Notes: generated by a model from the sequence alone, not told the origin. Numbered from the stretch's first letter, positions 5,677 to 13,838 are shown. The stretch: 14,288 nt of DNA from CAYXFZ01 sp964464385 (GCA_964464385.1 CAYXFZ010000068.1:1-14288); one strand, 5' to 3'. Made by a program: numbers and translations.

Positions 5677-6862
5677 TTGGCCACCCAAAACAAGCCCACT
5701 TCCAGTTCCAAAACTACCGACCCACGCGAAAAGGCTATTCAAGAGGCCGTCGCTGTCATTGAAAAAAACCACGGCGCGGAAGCCGTCATCCGCATGGACG
5801 AGGGCTACAAAGCCCCCGTGGATGGCATTTCCACCGGTTCGATCAACTTGGATCTCGCGCTGGGCGGCAAGGGCCTACCCCGTGGCCGCGTCATCGAGCT
5901 TTACGGCCCCGAAGGGAGCGGCAAGTCCACCTTGGCCCTGTCGGTAATTGCCCAGGCCCAAGCCCGTGGGGGCTACGCCGCCTTCATTGACGCCGAGCAT
6001 GCTTTTGACCCGGAATATGCCACGGCCCTGGGCGTCAAATTGGATGGCATGCGTTTCCATTTGGCCCAACCCTCCTACGGCGAAGAGGGCCTGGACATCT
6101 GCGAGCGTTTCGTCAANNNNNNNNNNAGCCATTGATGTGGTTGTCATTGATTCCGTGGCTGCTCTCGTCCCCAAAGTGGAAATTGACGGAGAAATTGGCG
6201 ACGTCTTTGTTGGGGTGCAAGCCCGGATGATGTCCCAGGCCCTTCGCCGCTTGACGACCTCCATTGGCAAAACAGACTGTGTGGTCATCTTCATCAACCA
6301 ACTCCGAGAAAAAATCGGTGTCATGTTTGGGAATCCGGAGACTACCCCCGGTGGTCGTGCTCTCAAGTTTTATTCCTCCGTTCGCATTGATGTCCGCCGC
6401 ATTGGCGCCCTCAAGCAAGGGGATGCCATCCTGGGTAACCGTACCAAGGCTACCGTGGTCAAGAACAAGGTCGCACCCCCGTTCCGCCGCGCTGAATTCG
6501 ACATCATCTACGGCAAAGGCCTCAGCCTCGAGGGAGACATCCTGGATCTCGGCCTCACTCACGGGATCGTCAAAAAATCGGGGGCCTGGTTCTCCTGCAT
6601 GATTCCCGGTCAGGGTGAAGTCAAACTGGGCCAGGGCCGCGAAGGGGCCCGCCAGCTTCTGTTGGACAATCCCGACCTCTCCTCGGATTTGACCAAGCTG
6701 GTCCTCGAGGCCGCTTGCCCGGACAACAAGTCCTCCGTCCAGGCCATCTCCACAACGGTGGCTCCCGTGCCCAAGGAAAAATCCGAGTCCCCATCCAAAA
6801 CCTCATCGGATCACTCATCGGCAAGCCCTCCTGCCAAGAAAGAAGCGGCCCAGACTGCGTAA
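5677..6862 (+). CDS. recA: Recombinase RecA (interrupted by an assembly gap)
   Basis: DNA-dependent ATPase that forms filaments on single-stranded DNA, drives strand exchange, and triggers the SOS response. Start is TTG with a good Shine-Dalgarno site. Walker A reads GPEGSGKST with Lys83 (E. coli has GPESSGKT). Then come FIDAEHAFDPEYA, the Walker B strand VVVIDSVAAL, the L1 region GEIGDVFVGVQARMMSQA, and the L2 region INQLREKIGVMFGNPETTPGG. The 10 Ns at 6117-6126 sit between ICERFV and AIDVVVIDS and shift the frame by one. E. coli has S-G-A at this place, and the flanking bases fit if the gap is really 6 bases, so the gene is probably intact, about 392 residues. The C-terminal tail, rich in Ser, Lys, Pro and Ala, is not as acidic as that of E. 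coli RecA. A 43-base spacer with a hairpin separates it from alaS. Confidence 0.95.
6117..6126. other. Assembly gap (10 N) inside recA
   Basis: Ten unknown bases. The frame before the gap and the frame after differ by one, although both sides encode contiguous RecA. Homology to the conserved SGA/IDV junction predicts a true gap of 6 bases, so the N run is a placeholder and not a measured length. Confidence 0.95.
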
Positions 6863-6901
6863 GATGCTCGCCGAGGAGGGAAGGCCCACCTCCTGAGCAT
6901 C
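6863..6901 (+). promoter_or_regulatory. Hairpin filling the recA-alaS spacer
   Basis: GATGCTC at 6863-6869 and AGGAGG at 6874-6879 pair with the continuous strand CCTCCT-GAGCATC at 6889-6901: 7 plus 6 perfect pairs, with a 4-base bulge (GCCG) on the 5' side and a 9-base loop. It starts at the base after the recA stop and ends 4 bases before the alaS ATG. No T run follows, so it is not a standard intrinsic terminator. It may limit or protect the downstream message, or act as a control site for alaS. Confidence 0.6.
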
Positions 6902-6905
6902 CACG

Positions 6906-9542
6906 ATGAGTCTTCCGCATACCAGCGCGCAAATTCGCGAGAGTTTCCTTACCTTCTTTGAGGGCAAGGATCATCAGCGGTTGCCCTCGGATTCTTTGGT
7001 TCCCACCAACGATCCGACCCTGCTTTTCACCGGCGCGGGTATGAACCAATTCAAGGATGAGTTCTTAGGGCACGGGCGCCCTGGCTTAACCCGCGCCACG
7101 ACCTCCCAAAAATGCCTGCGTGTGCCTGACTTGGAAAATGTGGGGCGCACGCCACGCCATCACACTTTTTTCGAAATGTTGGGAAATTTCTCCTTCGGGG
7201 ATTATTTCAAAGCAGAAGCCATTCCTTGGGAATGGGAATTTTTCACGGAAGTTCTGGGTTTGGACGGCGAACGAATGGTGGCCTCGGTTTATCAGGAGGA
7301 CGAGGAGGCCTATGGCCTGTGGCGAGATGGCATCGCAATGCCGGAAGACCGCATCTTTCGCTTTGGTGAAAAGGAAAATTTCTGGCCCTCTGCTGCTCCG
7401 AGCAAGGGGCCCAATGGTCCTTGTGGACCCTGTTCCGAGTTGTACTTTGATTTGCAACCGGATGCTGGTCCACCGCCGGACCATGCAGGCATTGAGGCCT
7501 TGCCCGACCGATTTTTGGAAATCGGCAATTTTGTCTTTACCCAATTCGACCGCCAAGATGGTGGCGATCTAAAAGCTCTCCCACAGCGCAACATTGATGT
7601 TGGCTTAGGACTGGAACGCATCGCCGCAGTGGTGCAGAAGGTGCCCAACAACTTTGAAACGGATGCATTCGCCCCCTTGATGGCCGCCATTCAAGAGCTC
7701 TCCGGGAAATCCTATGGTGACGACCCCGCTCTGGACACGCGCATGCGACGCATTGCGGATCACGCCCGAGCGGTTTTCTTTTGTCTTGCGGACGGCGTAA
7801 CTCCGGGCCGAGATGGTCGAGCTTATGTGGTTCGAAAAATTTTACGGCGGGCTGTTCGTGATGCGATTTCTCTTGATGTCAAAGCCCTTTGCCTTCCTGC
7901 TTTATTGGGCCCATTACAAGAGACGATGGCCGAGGCCTATCCACAGCTGACGGAACAAGAAACAACCTTGCAAAATATATGTGCTGCCGAGGAAGAACGT
8001 TTCCGTGAAGTCTATGCCCAGGGCATTTCCCGTCTTGACGCCGCCGTGGAAACCCTCAAGGCCGAGTCCAACCCGACCTTCCCTGGGACCACGGCCTTCG
8101 AATTACACGACACCTGGGGTTTTCCTTCCGACATTACCGAAGTGATCGTTCAGGAACAGGGCCTGAAATTTGACCGCGCTGGTTTTGATGCCGCCATGAG
8201 CGAACAAAAAGAACGGGCCCGGGCCGGTTCGGACCTCGCCGGAGATGTCTTTGGCGAGTCCATTGCTGGTAAATTGCAGACTGGGGGCGTGCCCGGGACC
8301 TGCTTCGAGGGATGGGAACGGGACCAGTGCTCCACGCATGCCATTGCGTTAATCCAAGAGGGCCAACTCGTGGATTCCTTGGTTGTGGGCCAAGCGGCAA
8401 CCGTTCTCCTGTCCGAGAGTCCTTTCTATGGCGAAGGCGGCGGTCAAGTTGGCGATGCTGGGCAGTTGCTTTCTCCCACCGGTGATTTGGTTTTTGCAAT
8501 CGAACGGACCACCTGCGACGGAGATCACCTTCTTCATTACGGCAAGGCCCATGCTCCTTTGGAAGTTGGGGACGCTTTGCTTGCTTGCGTCGATTGCGAA
8601 AGCCGCCGCTCCACGGAAAGACACCACACAGCCACTCATTTGCTTCACGCCGCCTTGCGCGCGATCTTGGGTGATCACGTCCACCAAGCAGGCTCTTTTG
8701 TTGGCCCCGAACACCTGCGTTTCGATTACACCCACCCTCAGGGGTTGACCGAGACCGAAATTCTGGCTGTGGAAGACCTCGTGTTGCAACACATCTTGGC
8801 AGACCAAACCTTGGATCTCCGGGTGTGTGGCCTAGAAGAGGCCAAGGCTGCTGGAGTGACGGCCCTTTTTGGTGAAAAATATGGGGATGAAGTTCGAGTC
8901 GTGGAAATCCCCGGATTCTCGGCTGAACTTTGTGGAGGCACGCATGTCACCGCGACTGGCGCCATCGGTGATTTTCGTTTGCTTTCCGACCGAGCTCTCT
9001 CGGCGGGGGTCCGGCGCATTGAGGCCGTCGCCGGCCTCTGTGCTCTGGCCGAGCGGCGTCGCGAGGCCACGGCTCTCCGTTCCTTGGCCGGCCATTTAAA
9101 GGTTCCTGCCGAACGACTTCTGGATCGCATTGAATCTCTGCAAGAGCAACTCCGGGAAGCCCGTCGGCGCACCCAAGCCAGCGCCCCTTCTCTTCCAGAT
9201 ATTTTGGATTCCCTGCGTGGTCAGTCCGGACCCTTGGCCTGGCTCCACCTGGAGGGCCTGGATGCGGACTCCTTGGGGCGCCTTGCCGACCAAATCCAAG
9301 CCAGCGATTCCGTGCCCTCTGTCCTTCTTTTGGCAGGTGGAGGCGCCGAGGAAATCCCCTTTGTTCTTCTGGCCGATCCCGAATCTGGGCATTCTGCCCA
9401 CGATCTAGCCAGAACTTTTGGAAAATGCGTCCAAGGTGGGGGTGGCGGGCGACCCGATTTCGCGCGGGGCAAGGGGGGCAATCCGGCTGGATTGAAGGAC
9501 GGAATCACGGCACTTCAAGAGGTTGTTTCGACTCCGGCTTGA
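6906..9542 (+). CDS. alaS: Alanyl-tRNA synthetase
   Basis: Class II synthetase that charges tRNA-Ala, and also tmRNA, with alanine in the cytoplasm. The 878 residues match the family (about 875). The N-terminal aminoacylation domain shows FTGAGMNQFKDEFLG, RTPRHHTFFEMLGNFSFGDYF and NGPCGPCSE, and motif 3 reads RNIDVGLGLERI. The editing domain carries HTATH (His574 and His578) and CGGTH (Cys676 and His680), the complete zinc-binding set that clears mischarged Ser and Gly. The C-Ala region follows, with a coiled-coil-like stretch near LDRIESLQEQLREARRR and the glycine-rich GGGGGRPDFARGKG near the end. The ATG at 6906 follows a hairpin directly and has no Shine-Dalgarno site. It likely shares at least part of its transcript with recA. 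Confidence 0.98.
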   Translation: MSLPHTSAQIRESFLTFFEGKDHQRLPSDSLVPTNDPTLLFTGAGMNQFKDEFLGHGRPGLTRATTSQKCLRVPDLENVGRTPRHHTFFEMLGNFSFGDYFKAEAIPWEWEFFTEVLGLDGERMVASVYQEDEEAYGLWRDGIAMPEDRIFRFGEKENFWPSAAPSKGPNGPCGPCSELYFDLQPDAGPPPDHAGIEALPDRFLEIGNFVFTQFDRQDGGDLKALPQRNIDVGLGLERIAAVVQKVPNNFETDAFAPLMAAIQELSGKSYGDDPALDTRMRRIADHARAVFFCLADGVTPGRDGRAYVVRKILRRAVRDAISLDVKALCLPALLGPLQETMAEAYPQLTEQETTLQNICAAEEERFREVYAQGISRLDAAVETLKAESNPTFPGTTAFELHDTWGFPSDITEVIVQEQGLKFDRAGFDAAMSEQKERARAGSDLAGDVFGESIAGKLQTGGVPGTCFEGWERDQCSTHAIALIQEGQLVDSLVVGQAATVLLSESPFYGEGGGQVGDAGQLLSPTGDLVFAIERTTCDGDHLLHYGKAHAPLEVGDALLACVDCESRRSTERHHTATHLLHAALRAILGDHVHQAGSFVGPEHLRFDYTHPQGLTETEILAVEDLVLQHILADQTLDLRVCGLEEAKAAGVTALFGEKYGDEVRVVEIPGFSAELCGGTHVTATGAIGDFRLLSDRALSAGVRRIEAVAGLCALAERRREATALRSLAGHLKVPAERLLDRIESLQEQLREARRRTQASAPSLPDILDSLRGQSGPLAWLHLEGLDADSLGRLADQIQASDSVPSVLLLAGGGAEEIPFVLLADPESGHSAHDLARTFGKCVQGGGGGRPDFARGKGGNPAGLKDGITALQEVVSTPA

Positions 9543-9566
9543 CCGGAGGGCAAGTTTTCGGAAAAT
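9539..9566 (+). promoter_or_regulatory. Possible promoter of the rpmF-plsX-fab operon
   Basis: TTGACC at 9539-9544 (5 of 6 to the -35 consensus) contains the alaS stop codon. GAAAAT at 9561-9566 (4 of 6 to the -10 consensus) is 16 bases downstream. The predicted start near 9573 leaves a leader of about 29 bases before rpmF. Plausible from position and match; not proven. Confidence 0.38.
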
Positions 9567-9601
9567 GGGGCTCGGGTCTATCCCCAACCCACCCTTTCAC
9601 C

Positions 9602-9784
9602 ATGGCCAATCCCAAGAGGAAACACTCCCGTTCACGCGCCCGCAAGGTTCGCGCGGGCCTGCCCAAGACCCATCTCACGCTTCGCGATTGTTCGCGGTGC
9701 GGCGCTCAGGGTCGGCCGCATGCGGTCTGCGATAACTGTGGCCACTATGCTGGCCGCGAAGTGATCGCCAAAGACGAATTTTAA
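9602..9784 (+). CDS. rpmF: 50S ribosomal protein L32
   Basis: Small basic protein of the large ribosomal subunit, 60 residues, the normal length. It opens with MANPKRKHSRSRARKVRAG (the family has PKRKxSxSRxxxRRAH), and carries a zinc ribbon with Cys30, Cys33, Cys43 and Cys46 (CSRC and CDNC), so this is the zinc-binding form. The ATG at 9602 is followed directly by the conserved start of the protein; there is no Shine-Dalgarno site. It heads the phospholipid and fatty-acid operon: plsX begins 6 bases after its stop. This rpmF-plsX link is widely conserved and ties lipid synthesis to ribosome production. Confidence 0.97.
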   Translation: MANPKRKHSRSRARKVRAGLPKTHLTLRDCSRCGAQGRPHAVCDNCGHYAGREVIAKDEF

Positions 9785-9790
9785 TTCCTC

Positions 9791-10776
9791 GTGCGCATCG
9801 CCATTGATGTCCTCGGGGGAGACCACGCTCCCCGGGCGATTCTGGATGGAGTTGCCCAAGCCCTACAAGGAGATTTTTCTGCCGAAGAAATCCTCTTGGT
9901 GGGTCCGGTCTCGGAATGCAAGGATGTCCTGGGGTCTCACGGGATTCAGAATCTTCCCGAGATTTTGGCGGCCGATGTCGCCGTGGAGGCCTCAGAAAAA
10001 CCCGTCGAGGTTCTTCGGCAAAAACCTCAGGCTTCCATTTTTCGGAGTATTGATGCAGTCCATACCGGAAGTGCCGGTGGTTTGATTTCCTTTGGCAATA
10101 CGGGGGCCGCCGTCGCGGGCGCCAGCTTGAAGTTGGGCCTTTTGCCCGGCATTCGTCGGCCGGGTATTGCCGTGGCTTTTCAGGGAAGCGGGGGACGCCT
10201 AGTCCTGCTGGATGCTGGCGCCAATCCGCAACCTAAAGCTCAGCATCTCCAGCAGTACGGTATCATGGGTTCGGCCTATTCTCGTGACATTTTCGCNNNN
10301 NNNNNNTTCTCAACATCGGCGGAGAAGCGGGCAAGGGAAGTGCTCTAGTTCGCGAGGCGCACGAGTTGATTTCCCAATCCAACCTCAACTTTGTTGGCAA
10401 CGTTGAAGGTCAGGACATTTTCCAGGGAGTTGCTGACGTCGTGGTCACCGATGGCTTCACGGGCAATACGATTCTCAAGGTTGTGGAAGGCTTCACCCAA
10501 TTCCTTCTGCATCAGATTTCGGCTTCCCTAACCTCAGCGGAAGACACCGAATCCTTACGCCGTCTCTTGCGCAAGATCTTGGGAGCTTCTGATTACTCCG
10601 AAGTAGGCGGTGCCGCCCTCCTCGGCGTTCAAGGGGTGGTTTTGATTGGCCATGGTCGTTCCCAGGCCGATGCCGTGCCACCCGCATTGCGCGCCGTTCG
10701 CGCCGCCATGGACGCGGAGGTCAACCGCCATATCGTGGACACCGTGGCCCAAATTTCCACAGGTTCCCCGCAATGA
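9791..10776 (+). CDS. plsX: Phosphate acyltransferase PlsX (interrupted by an assembly gap)
   Basis: Converts acyl-ACP and phosphate to acyl-phosphate, the donor for PlsY in phospholipid synthesis; peripheral membrane enzyme. GTG start at 9791, giving RIAIDVLGGDHAP. Further family motifs are SIDAVHTGSAGGLISFGNTGA, LDAGANPQPKAQHLQQYGIMG, and after the gap LNIGGEAGKG, NFVGNVEGQDIFQG and VVTDGFTGNTILKVVEG. The 10 Ns at 10297-10306 hide the segment equivalent to the NPRVGL stretch before LLNIG in B. subtilis. A gap of 23 bases would restore the frame and give 332 residues, the usual length, so no real frameshift is implied. It begins 6 bases after rpmF, and its stop overlaps the fabH start (ATGA). 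Confidence 0.95.
10297..10306. other. Assembly gap (10 N) inside plsX
   Basis: Ten unknown bases. Frames on the two sides do not match if 10 is taken literally; the real length must leave remainder 2 on division by 3. Alignment from memory with B. subtilis PlsX suggests about 23 bases. Confidence 0.93.
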
Positions 10777-11756
10777 CTTGCGACGTTGGCATTGCCGGAT
10801 TTGGTCATTACACGCCAGATCGCGTCATTCCCAACGAATACTTCACTCGGTTTGTCGAAACTTCGGATGAGTGGATTCGGCAGCGCTCGGGCATTGTCGA
10901 ACGACGCTGGTTGCGCGACGATCAAAAGCCCAGCGATATGTTCGCGGCGGCCGCCGAGGATGCTCTAAAGCGAAGCGGAGTGGCGGCCGAAGACCTGGAT
11001 CTGATTGTTCTTGGCACCGTCTCCGGGGATGCCCTTTTGCCCTCTTCCGCTTGCCTTGTGCAGGAAAGGATTGGCGCCGTCAATGCTGCCGCTTTTGATC
11101 TTTCGGCTGCTTGTCCCGGTTTTCTTTTTGCGCTGTCCGTCGGGCGTCAATACATTGCCACCGGCACCTATAAAAACGTGCTGTGCATTGGTGGGGAGGC
11201 CCTTTCTCGCATCATTGACATTCATGATCGCAATTCCTGTGTCCTCTTTGGAGATGGCGCTGGTGCCTGTGTTCTCCAACCCCATGAAATTTGCAAGCAG
11301 GGCCTGATTGCGGATATGTTTCTGGGATCTGATGGCAAAGGATGGGATTATATTCAACGTCCCCGGGGTGGTGCTGCTGAAGTCATGACGCCCGAAATTT
11401 TGGCCGAGGGCACGCATTTGATTCGCCTGAAAGGCCGTGAGGTCTATCGGTTTGCCGTGGACAAAATGACGGAGATCATGGCGTGGGCAACGGCCGACCT
11501 TGCGGAAGATGATATTTGTCTCGTCATCCCACATCAGGTCAATGCCCGCATTTTGGAAACCGCCACCCAAAAATGCGGCATTCCGCCAGAAAAAGTCTTG
11601 ATCAACATCCAAAACTACGGCAACACCTCAGCCGCTTCCATTCCCATTTTGCTGTCTGAGGCGGATGCGCAAGGGCGGTTCGAATCTGGCAAATGGCTGG
11701 TCTTGGCCGCCTTTGGTGCAGGCTTGACGTGGGCTGGTGCCCGCGTTCAGTGGTAA
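10773..11756 (+). CDS. fabH: 3-oxoacyl-ACP synthase III
   Basis: Starts fatty-acid chains by condensing acyl-CoA (usually acetyl-CoA) with malonyl-ACP. The protein has 327 residues. The catalytic triad is complete: Cys114 in FDLSAACPGFLFAL, His254 in VIPHQVNARI, and Asn284 in NYGNTSAAS. Other family marks are ETSDEWIRQRSGI near the N-terminus, SRIIDIHDRNSCVLFGDGAG, and the C-terminal LAAFGAGLTWAG. The start ATG overlaps the plsX stop (ATGA), so translation is coupled. Primer specificity (straight or branched) cannot be told from the sequence alone. Confidence 0.97.
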   Translation: MTCDVGIAGFGHYTPDRVIPNEYFTRFVETSDEWIRQRSGIVERRWLRDDQKPSDMFAAAAEDALKRSGVAAEDLDLIVLGTVSGDALLPSSACLVQERIGAVNAAAFDLSAACPGFLFALSVGRQYIATGTYKNVLCIGGEALSRIIDIHDRNSCVLFGDGAGACVLQPHEICKQGLIADMFLGSDGKGWDYIQRPRGGAAEVMTPEILAEGTHLIRLKGREVYRFAVDKMTEIMAWATADLAEDDICLVIPHQVNARILETATQKCGIPPEKVLINIQNYGNTSAASIPILLSEADAQGRFESGKWLVLAAFGAGLTWAGARVQW

Positions 11757-11760
11757 AACT

Positions 11761-12714
11761 ATGACCTCATTGAAACTCCTCTTTCCTGGGCAAGGCGCCC
11801 AAAAAGTTGGCATGGGTCTGGATTTCTACAACCAATCCTCTGCCGCCAGGAATGTTTTCGATCGGGCGGATGCTCTGCTCGAATTTTCTTTGTCGCAAAG
11901 GATCTTCCAGGGACCGGGTGAACAACTTACGCGAACTGACATGGCCCAACCTGGAATTTTTGTAACCTCCCTAGCCTCCTTGGCTGGCCTGGAGGAAACT
12001 CTTGGCCATCCCATCCAACCCTCCCAAGCTGCAGGGCTGTCTCTGGGCGAGTACACCGCCTTGACTGCTGCCGGTGCACTCACCTTTGCGGATGGCTTGC
12101 GCTTGGTTCATTTGCGCGGCCAAGCCATGCAGGCCGCCTCCGAGGCCCTACCCTCGGGCATGATGACTGTTCTGGCCCTGGATCAAGGGCCCTTGGAGGC
12201 CCTCTGCGAGGAAGTTTCCCAAGAAACCGGCATGATCTGCCAAGTTTCCAATCTGAATAGCCCCGGGCAAATTGTGGTATCCGGCGAAGTTGCGGCCCTG
12301 GATCTGCTGGAGCCCAGAGTGTTGGAGGCCGGCGCCCGCCGGGCCATCCGCCTGGACGTAGCCGGAGCCTTCCACAGCGAAGTCATGCGTCCTGCCGCCG
12401 ACCAACTTGCGACTGCCCTGCAGGAAACTGAGTTCCGGGTTCCCTATTGCCCGGTTTGGCAAAATGCCACGGCCCAGCCTGAAACTGATCCGGACAAACT
12501 GCGGCAAAATTTGGTCTCACAACTCACGGCACCTGTCCTATGGCAAGAGTCCTTTGTCCAGATGGCCTCTACGGTTGCGGAAGGCCCTTTCCTGGAGATG
12601 GCTCCCGGCCGCGTTCTGGCGGGTCTTGCCCGAAAAATTTCCCCTGGAGTTTTGGTGCGCTCCTTGGACACTGTGGAGGCCTTGGCCTCCTTCGCCACTC
12701 CCGACCCTGCCTGA
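11761..12714 (+). CDS. fabD: Malonyl-CoA:ACP transacylase
   Basis: Transfers malonyl from CoA to ACP, feeding FabH and FabF. The protein has 317 residues, opening with LLFPGQGAQKVGMG. The nucleophile Ser94 lies in GLSLGEYTAL, where most bacteria have GHSLGE; the catalytic His205 is in VAGAFHSEVM, and Arg119 in LRGQAM binds the malonyl carboxylate. Gln12 (GQG) supports the oxyanion hole. The His-to-Leu change next to the nucleophile is something I associate with PVC-group FabD, so it hints at lineage and not at loss of function. It begins 4 bases after the fabH stop and ends 2 bases before fabG. No Shine-Dalgarno site is seen. Confidence 0.96.
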   Translation: MTSLKLLFPGQGAQKVGMGLDFYNQSSAARNVFDRADALLEFSLSQRIFQGPGEQLTRTDMAQPGIFVTSLASLAGLEETLGHPIQPSQAAGLSLGEYTALTAAGALTFADGLRLVHLRGQAMQAASEALPSGMMTVLALDQGPLEALCEEVSQETGMICQVSNLNSPGQIVVSGEVAALDLLEPRVLEAGARRAIRLDVAGAFHSEVMRPAADQLATALQETEFRVPYCPVWQNATAQPETDPDKLRQNLVSQLTAPVLWQESFVQMASTVAEGPFLEMAPGRVLAGLARKISPGVLVRSLDTVEALASFATPDPA

Positions 12715-12716
12715 CC

Positions 12717-13463
12717 ATGCCAGAACTTGCGGACATGCGCGTGATTTTGACCGGAGCTTCCCGAGGAATTGGTCAAGCCATTGCATTGGAGTTGGCCAAA
12801 CAGGGGGCAAAAATTGCCGGCTCCGCCACTCGCCTCGCAAACCTCCAGGAAACCGAAAAGCTCGTGCTTTCGGCCGGAGGTTCCTTTCTAGCACTGGAAG
12901 GGGATGTTTCGGAGCCGGCGATTGCCGATCAGGCAGTTGCCTCGGTTGTGGACGCGTGGGGGGGACTGGACGGCATTGTCGCCAATGCCGGGATCACCCG
13001 CGACGGGCTCCTGATGCGCATGTCAGCTCAGGATTTCCGTGATGTGGTCACCACCGACTTGGAAGGTCCTTTTCACCTCATGCGGGCCGCGGCACGACCC
13101 ATGATGAAGGCCCGAGCTGGACGCATGGTCTTGATTGGTTCCGTCGTGGCTACCATCGGCAATCCAGGGCAGGCCAATTACTGCGCCGCCAAGGCTGGGC
13201 TACATGGCCTGGCCCGTTCCGCCGCCCTGGAATTGGGAGGCCGAGGCATTACCGTCAATGTGGTCGCTCCCGGTTTTGTCGATACGGACATGACCTCGGA
13301 AATGCCTGACGCCGCCCGACAAACCATGTTGGATCGCATCGCTCTGCGCCGTTCGGGACGCCCCGAGGAAATCGCCGGTATGGTGTCCTTTTTGCTGGGT
13401 CCCACGGGCTCCTACATCACCGGGCAAGTGCTTTTGGTGGATGGGGGCCTTTCCCTCGGCTGA
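12717..13463 (+). CDS. fabG: 3-oxoacyl-ACP reductase
   Basis: NADPH-dependent short-chain dehydrogenase that reduces 3-ketoacyl-ACP in each elongation cycle. The 248 residues fit the family. The cofactor loop is TGASRGIG (12-19), followed by NAGITRDGLL from Asn90. The catalytic residues are Ser142 (IGSVVA), Tyr155 and Lys159 (YCAAK). The C-terminal half reads GITVNVVAPGFVDTDMT, and the protein ends in TGQVLLVDGGLSLG, as in authentic FabG. The start ATG is 2 bases after the fabD stop. A downstream methionine (residue 7, ADMRVILTG) is a possible alternative start. Its place between fabD and acpP supports a fatty-acid role over other SDR functions. Confidence 0.96.
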   Translation: MPELADMRVILTGASRGIGQAIALELAKQGAKIAGSATRLANLQETEKLVLSAGGSFLALEGDVSEPAIADQAVASVVDAWGGLDGIVANAGITRDGLLMRMSAQDFRDVVTTDLEGPFHLMRAAARPMMKARAGRMVLIGSVVATIGNPGQANYCAAKAGLHGLARSAALELGGRGITVNVVAPGFVDTDMTSEMPDAARQTMLDRIALRRSGRPEEIAGMVSFLLGPTGSYITGQVLLVDGGLSLG

Positions 13464-13489
13464 GGCCCCAAAACTCCCGCCAAGAGGGC

Positions 13490-13518
13490 TTCCCCTCCCA
13501 TGCCGGGGCTTCTACAAT
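13490..13518 (+). promoter_or_regulatory. Possible internal promoter for acpP
   Basis: TACAAT at 13513-13518 matches 5 of 6 bases of the -10 consensus. TTCCCC 17 bases upstream is a weak -35 (3 of 6). It lies in the 130-base fabG-acpP spacer, the longest spacer of the fatty-acid operon, and would start transcription near 13525. An own promoter for acpP would fit the high demand for acyl carrier protein. Confidence 0.4.
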
Positions 13519-13529
13519 TTGTTCCCCCC

Positions 13530-13546
13530 GGGCGCTTCCTGCGCCT
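13530..13546 (+). promoter_or_regulatory. Hairpin in the acpP leader
   Basis: GGCGC at 13531-13535 and GCGCC at 13541-13545 pair perfectly around TTCCT, with a flanking G-U pair. It lies just after the predicted transcription start and about 48 bases before the acpP start. No T run follows. A 5' stem of this kind often protects mRNA from decay; this role is inferred. Confidence 0.4.
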
Positions 13547-13593
13547 CTCACTGGCCCAAGCGGCCTTTCCCGATCCCACAGCCCGGAAACACC

Positions 13594-13836
13594 GTGCCTG
13601 ACGTCGACGTTCAAGAAAAGGTTTACGAGATCATCTGCGAACACATGGGTGCCTCGCGTGACAAACTCGCTGCCGAGACCAGCTTCATCAACGATCTCGG
13701 GGCTGACAGCCTCGATACCGTGGAACTCGTGATGGAATTCGAATCCGCCTTTGATATCACCATCCCTGATGAGGATGCCGAAAAGATCCAAACGGTCGGC
13801 ACGGCGATCTCCTACATCACCGAGAAGGTTGGTTGA
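13594..13836 (+). CDS. acpP: Acyl carrier protein
   Basis: Acidic carrier that holds growing acyl chains on a 4'-phosphopantetheine arm. It has 80 residues; the attachment site is Ser39 in GADSLDTVELVMEFE, the strongest ACP signature. Helix I (VQEKVYEIICEHMG) and the late IPDEDAEKIQTVGTAISYI are typical. GTG at 13594 is the start that gives the normal length; a longer open frame runs back into fabG but carries no ACP sequence. Only a weak purine stretch (GGAAAC) precedes the start. It lies between fabG and fabF, may have its own promoter, and is followed directly by a hairpin. Confidence 0.97.
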   Translation: MPDVDVQEKVYEIICEHMGASRDKLAAETSFINDLGADSLDTVELVMEFESAFDITIPDEDAEKIQTVGTAISYITEKVG

Positions 13837-13838
13837 GC

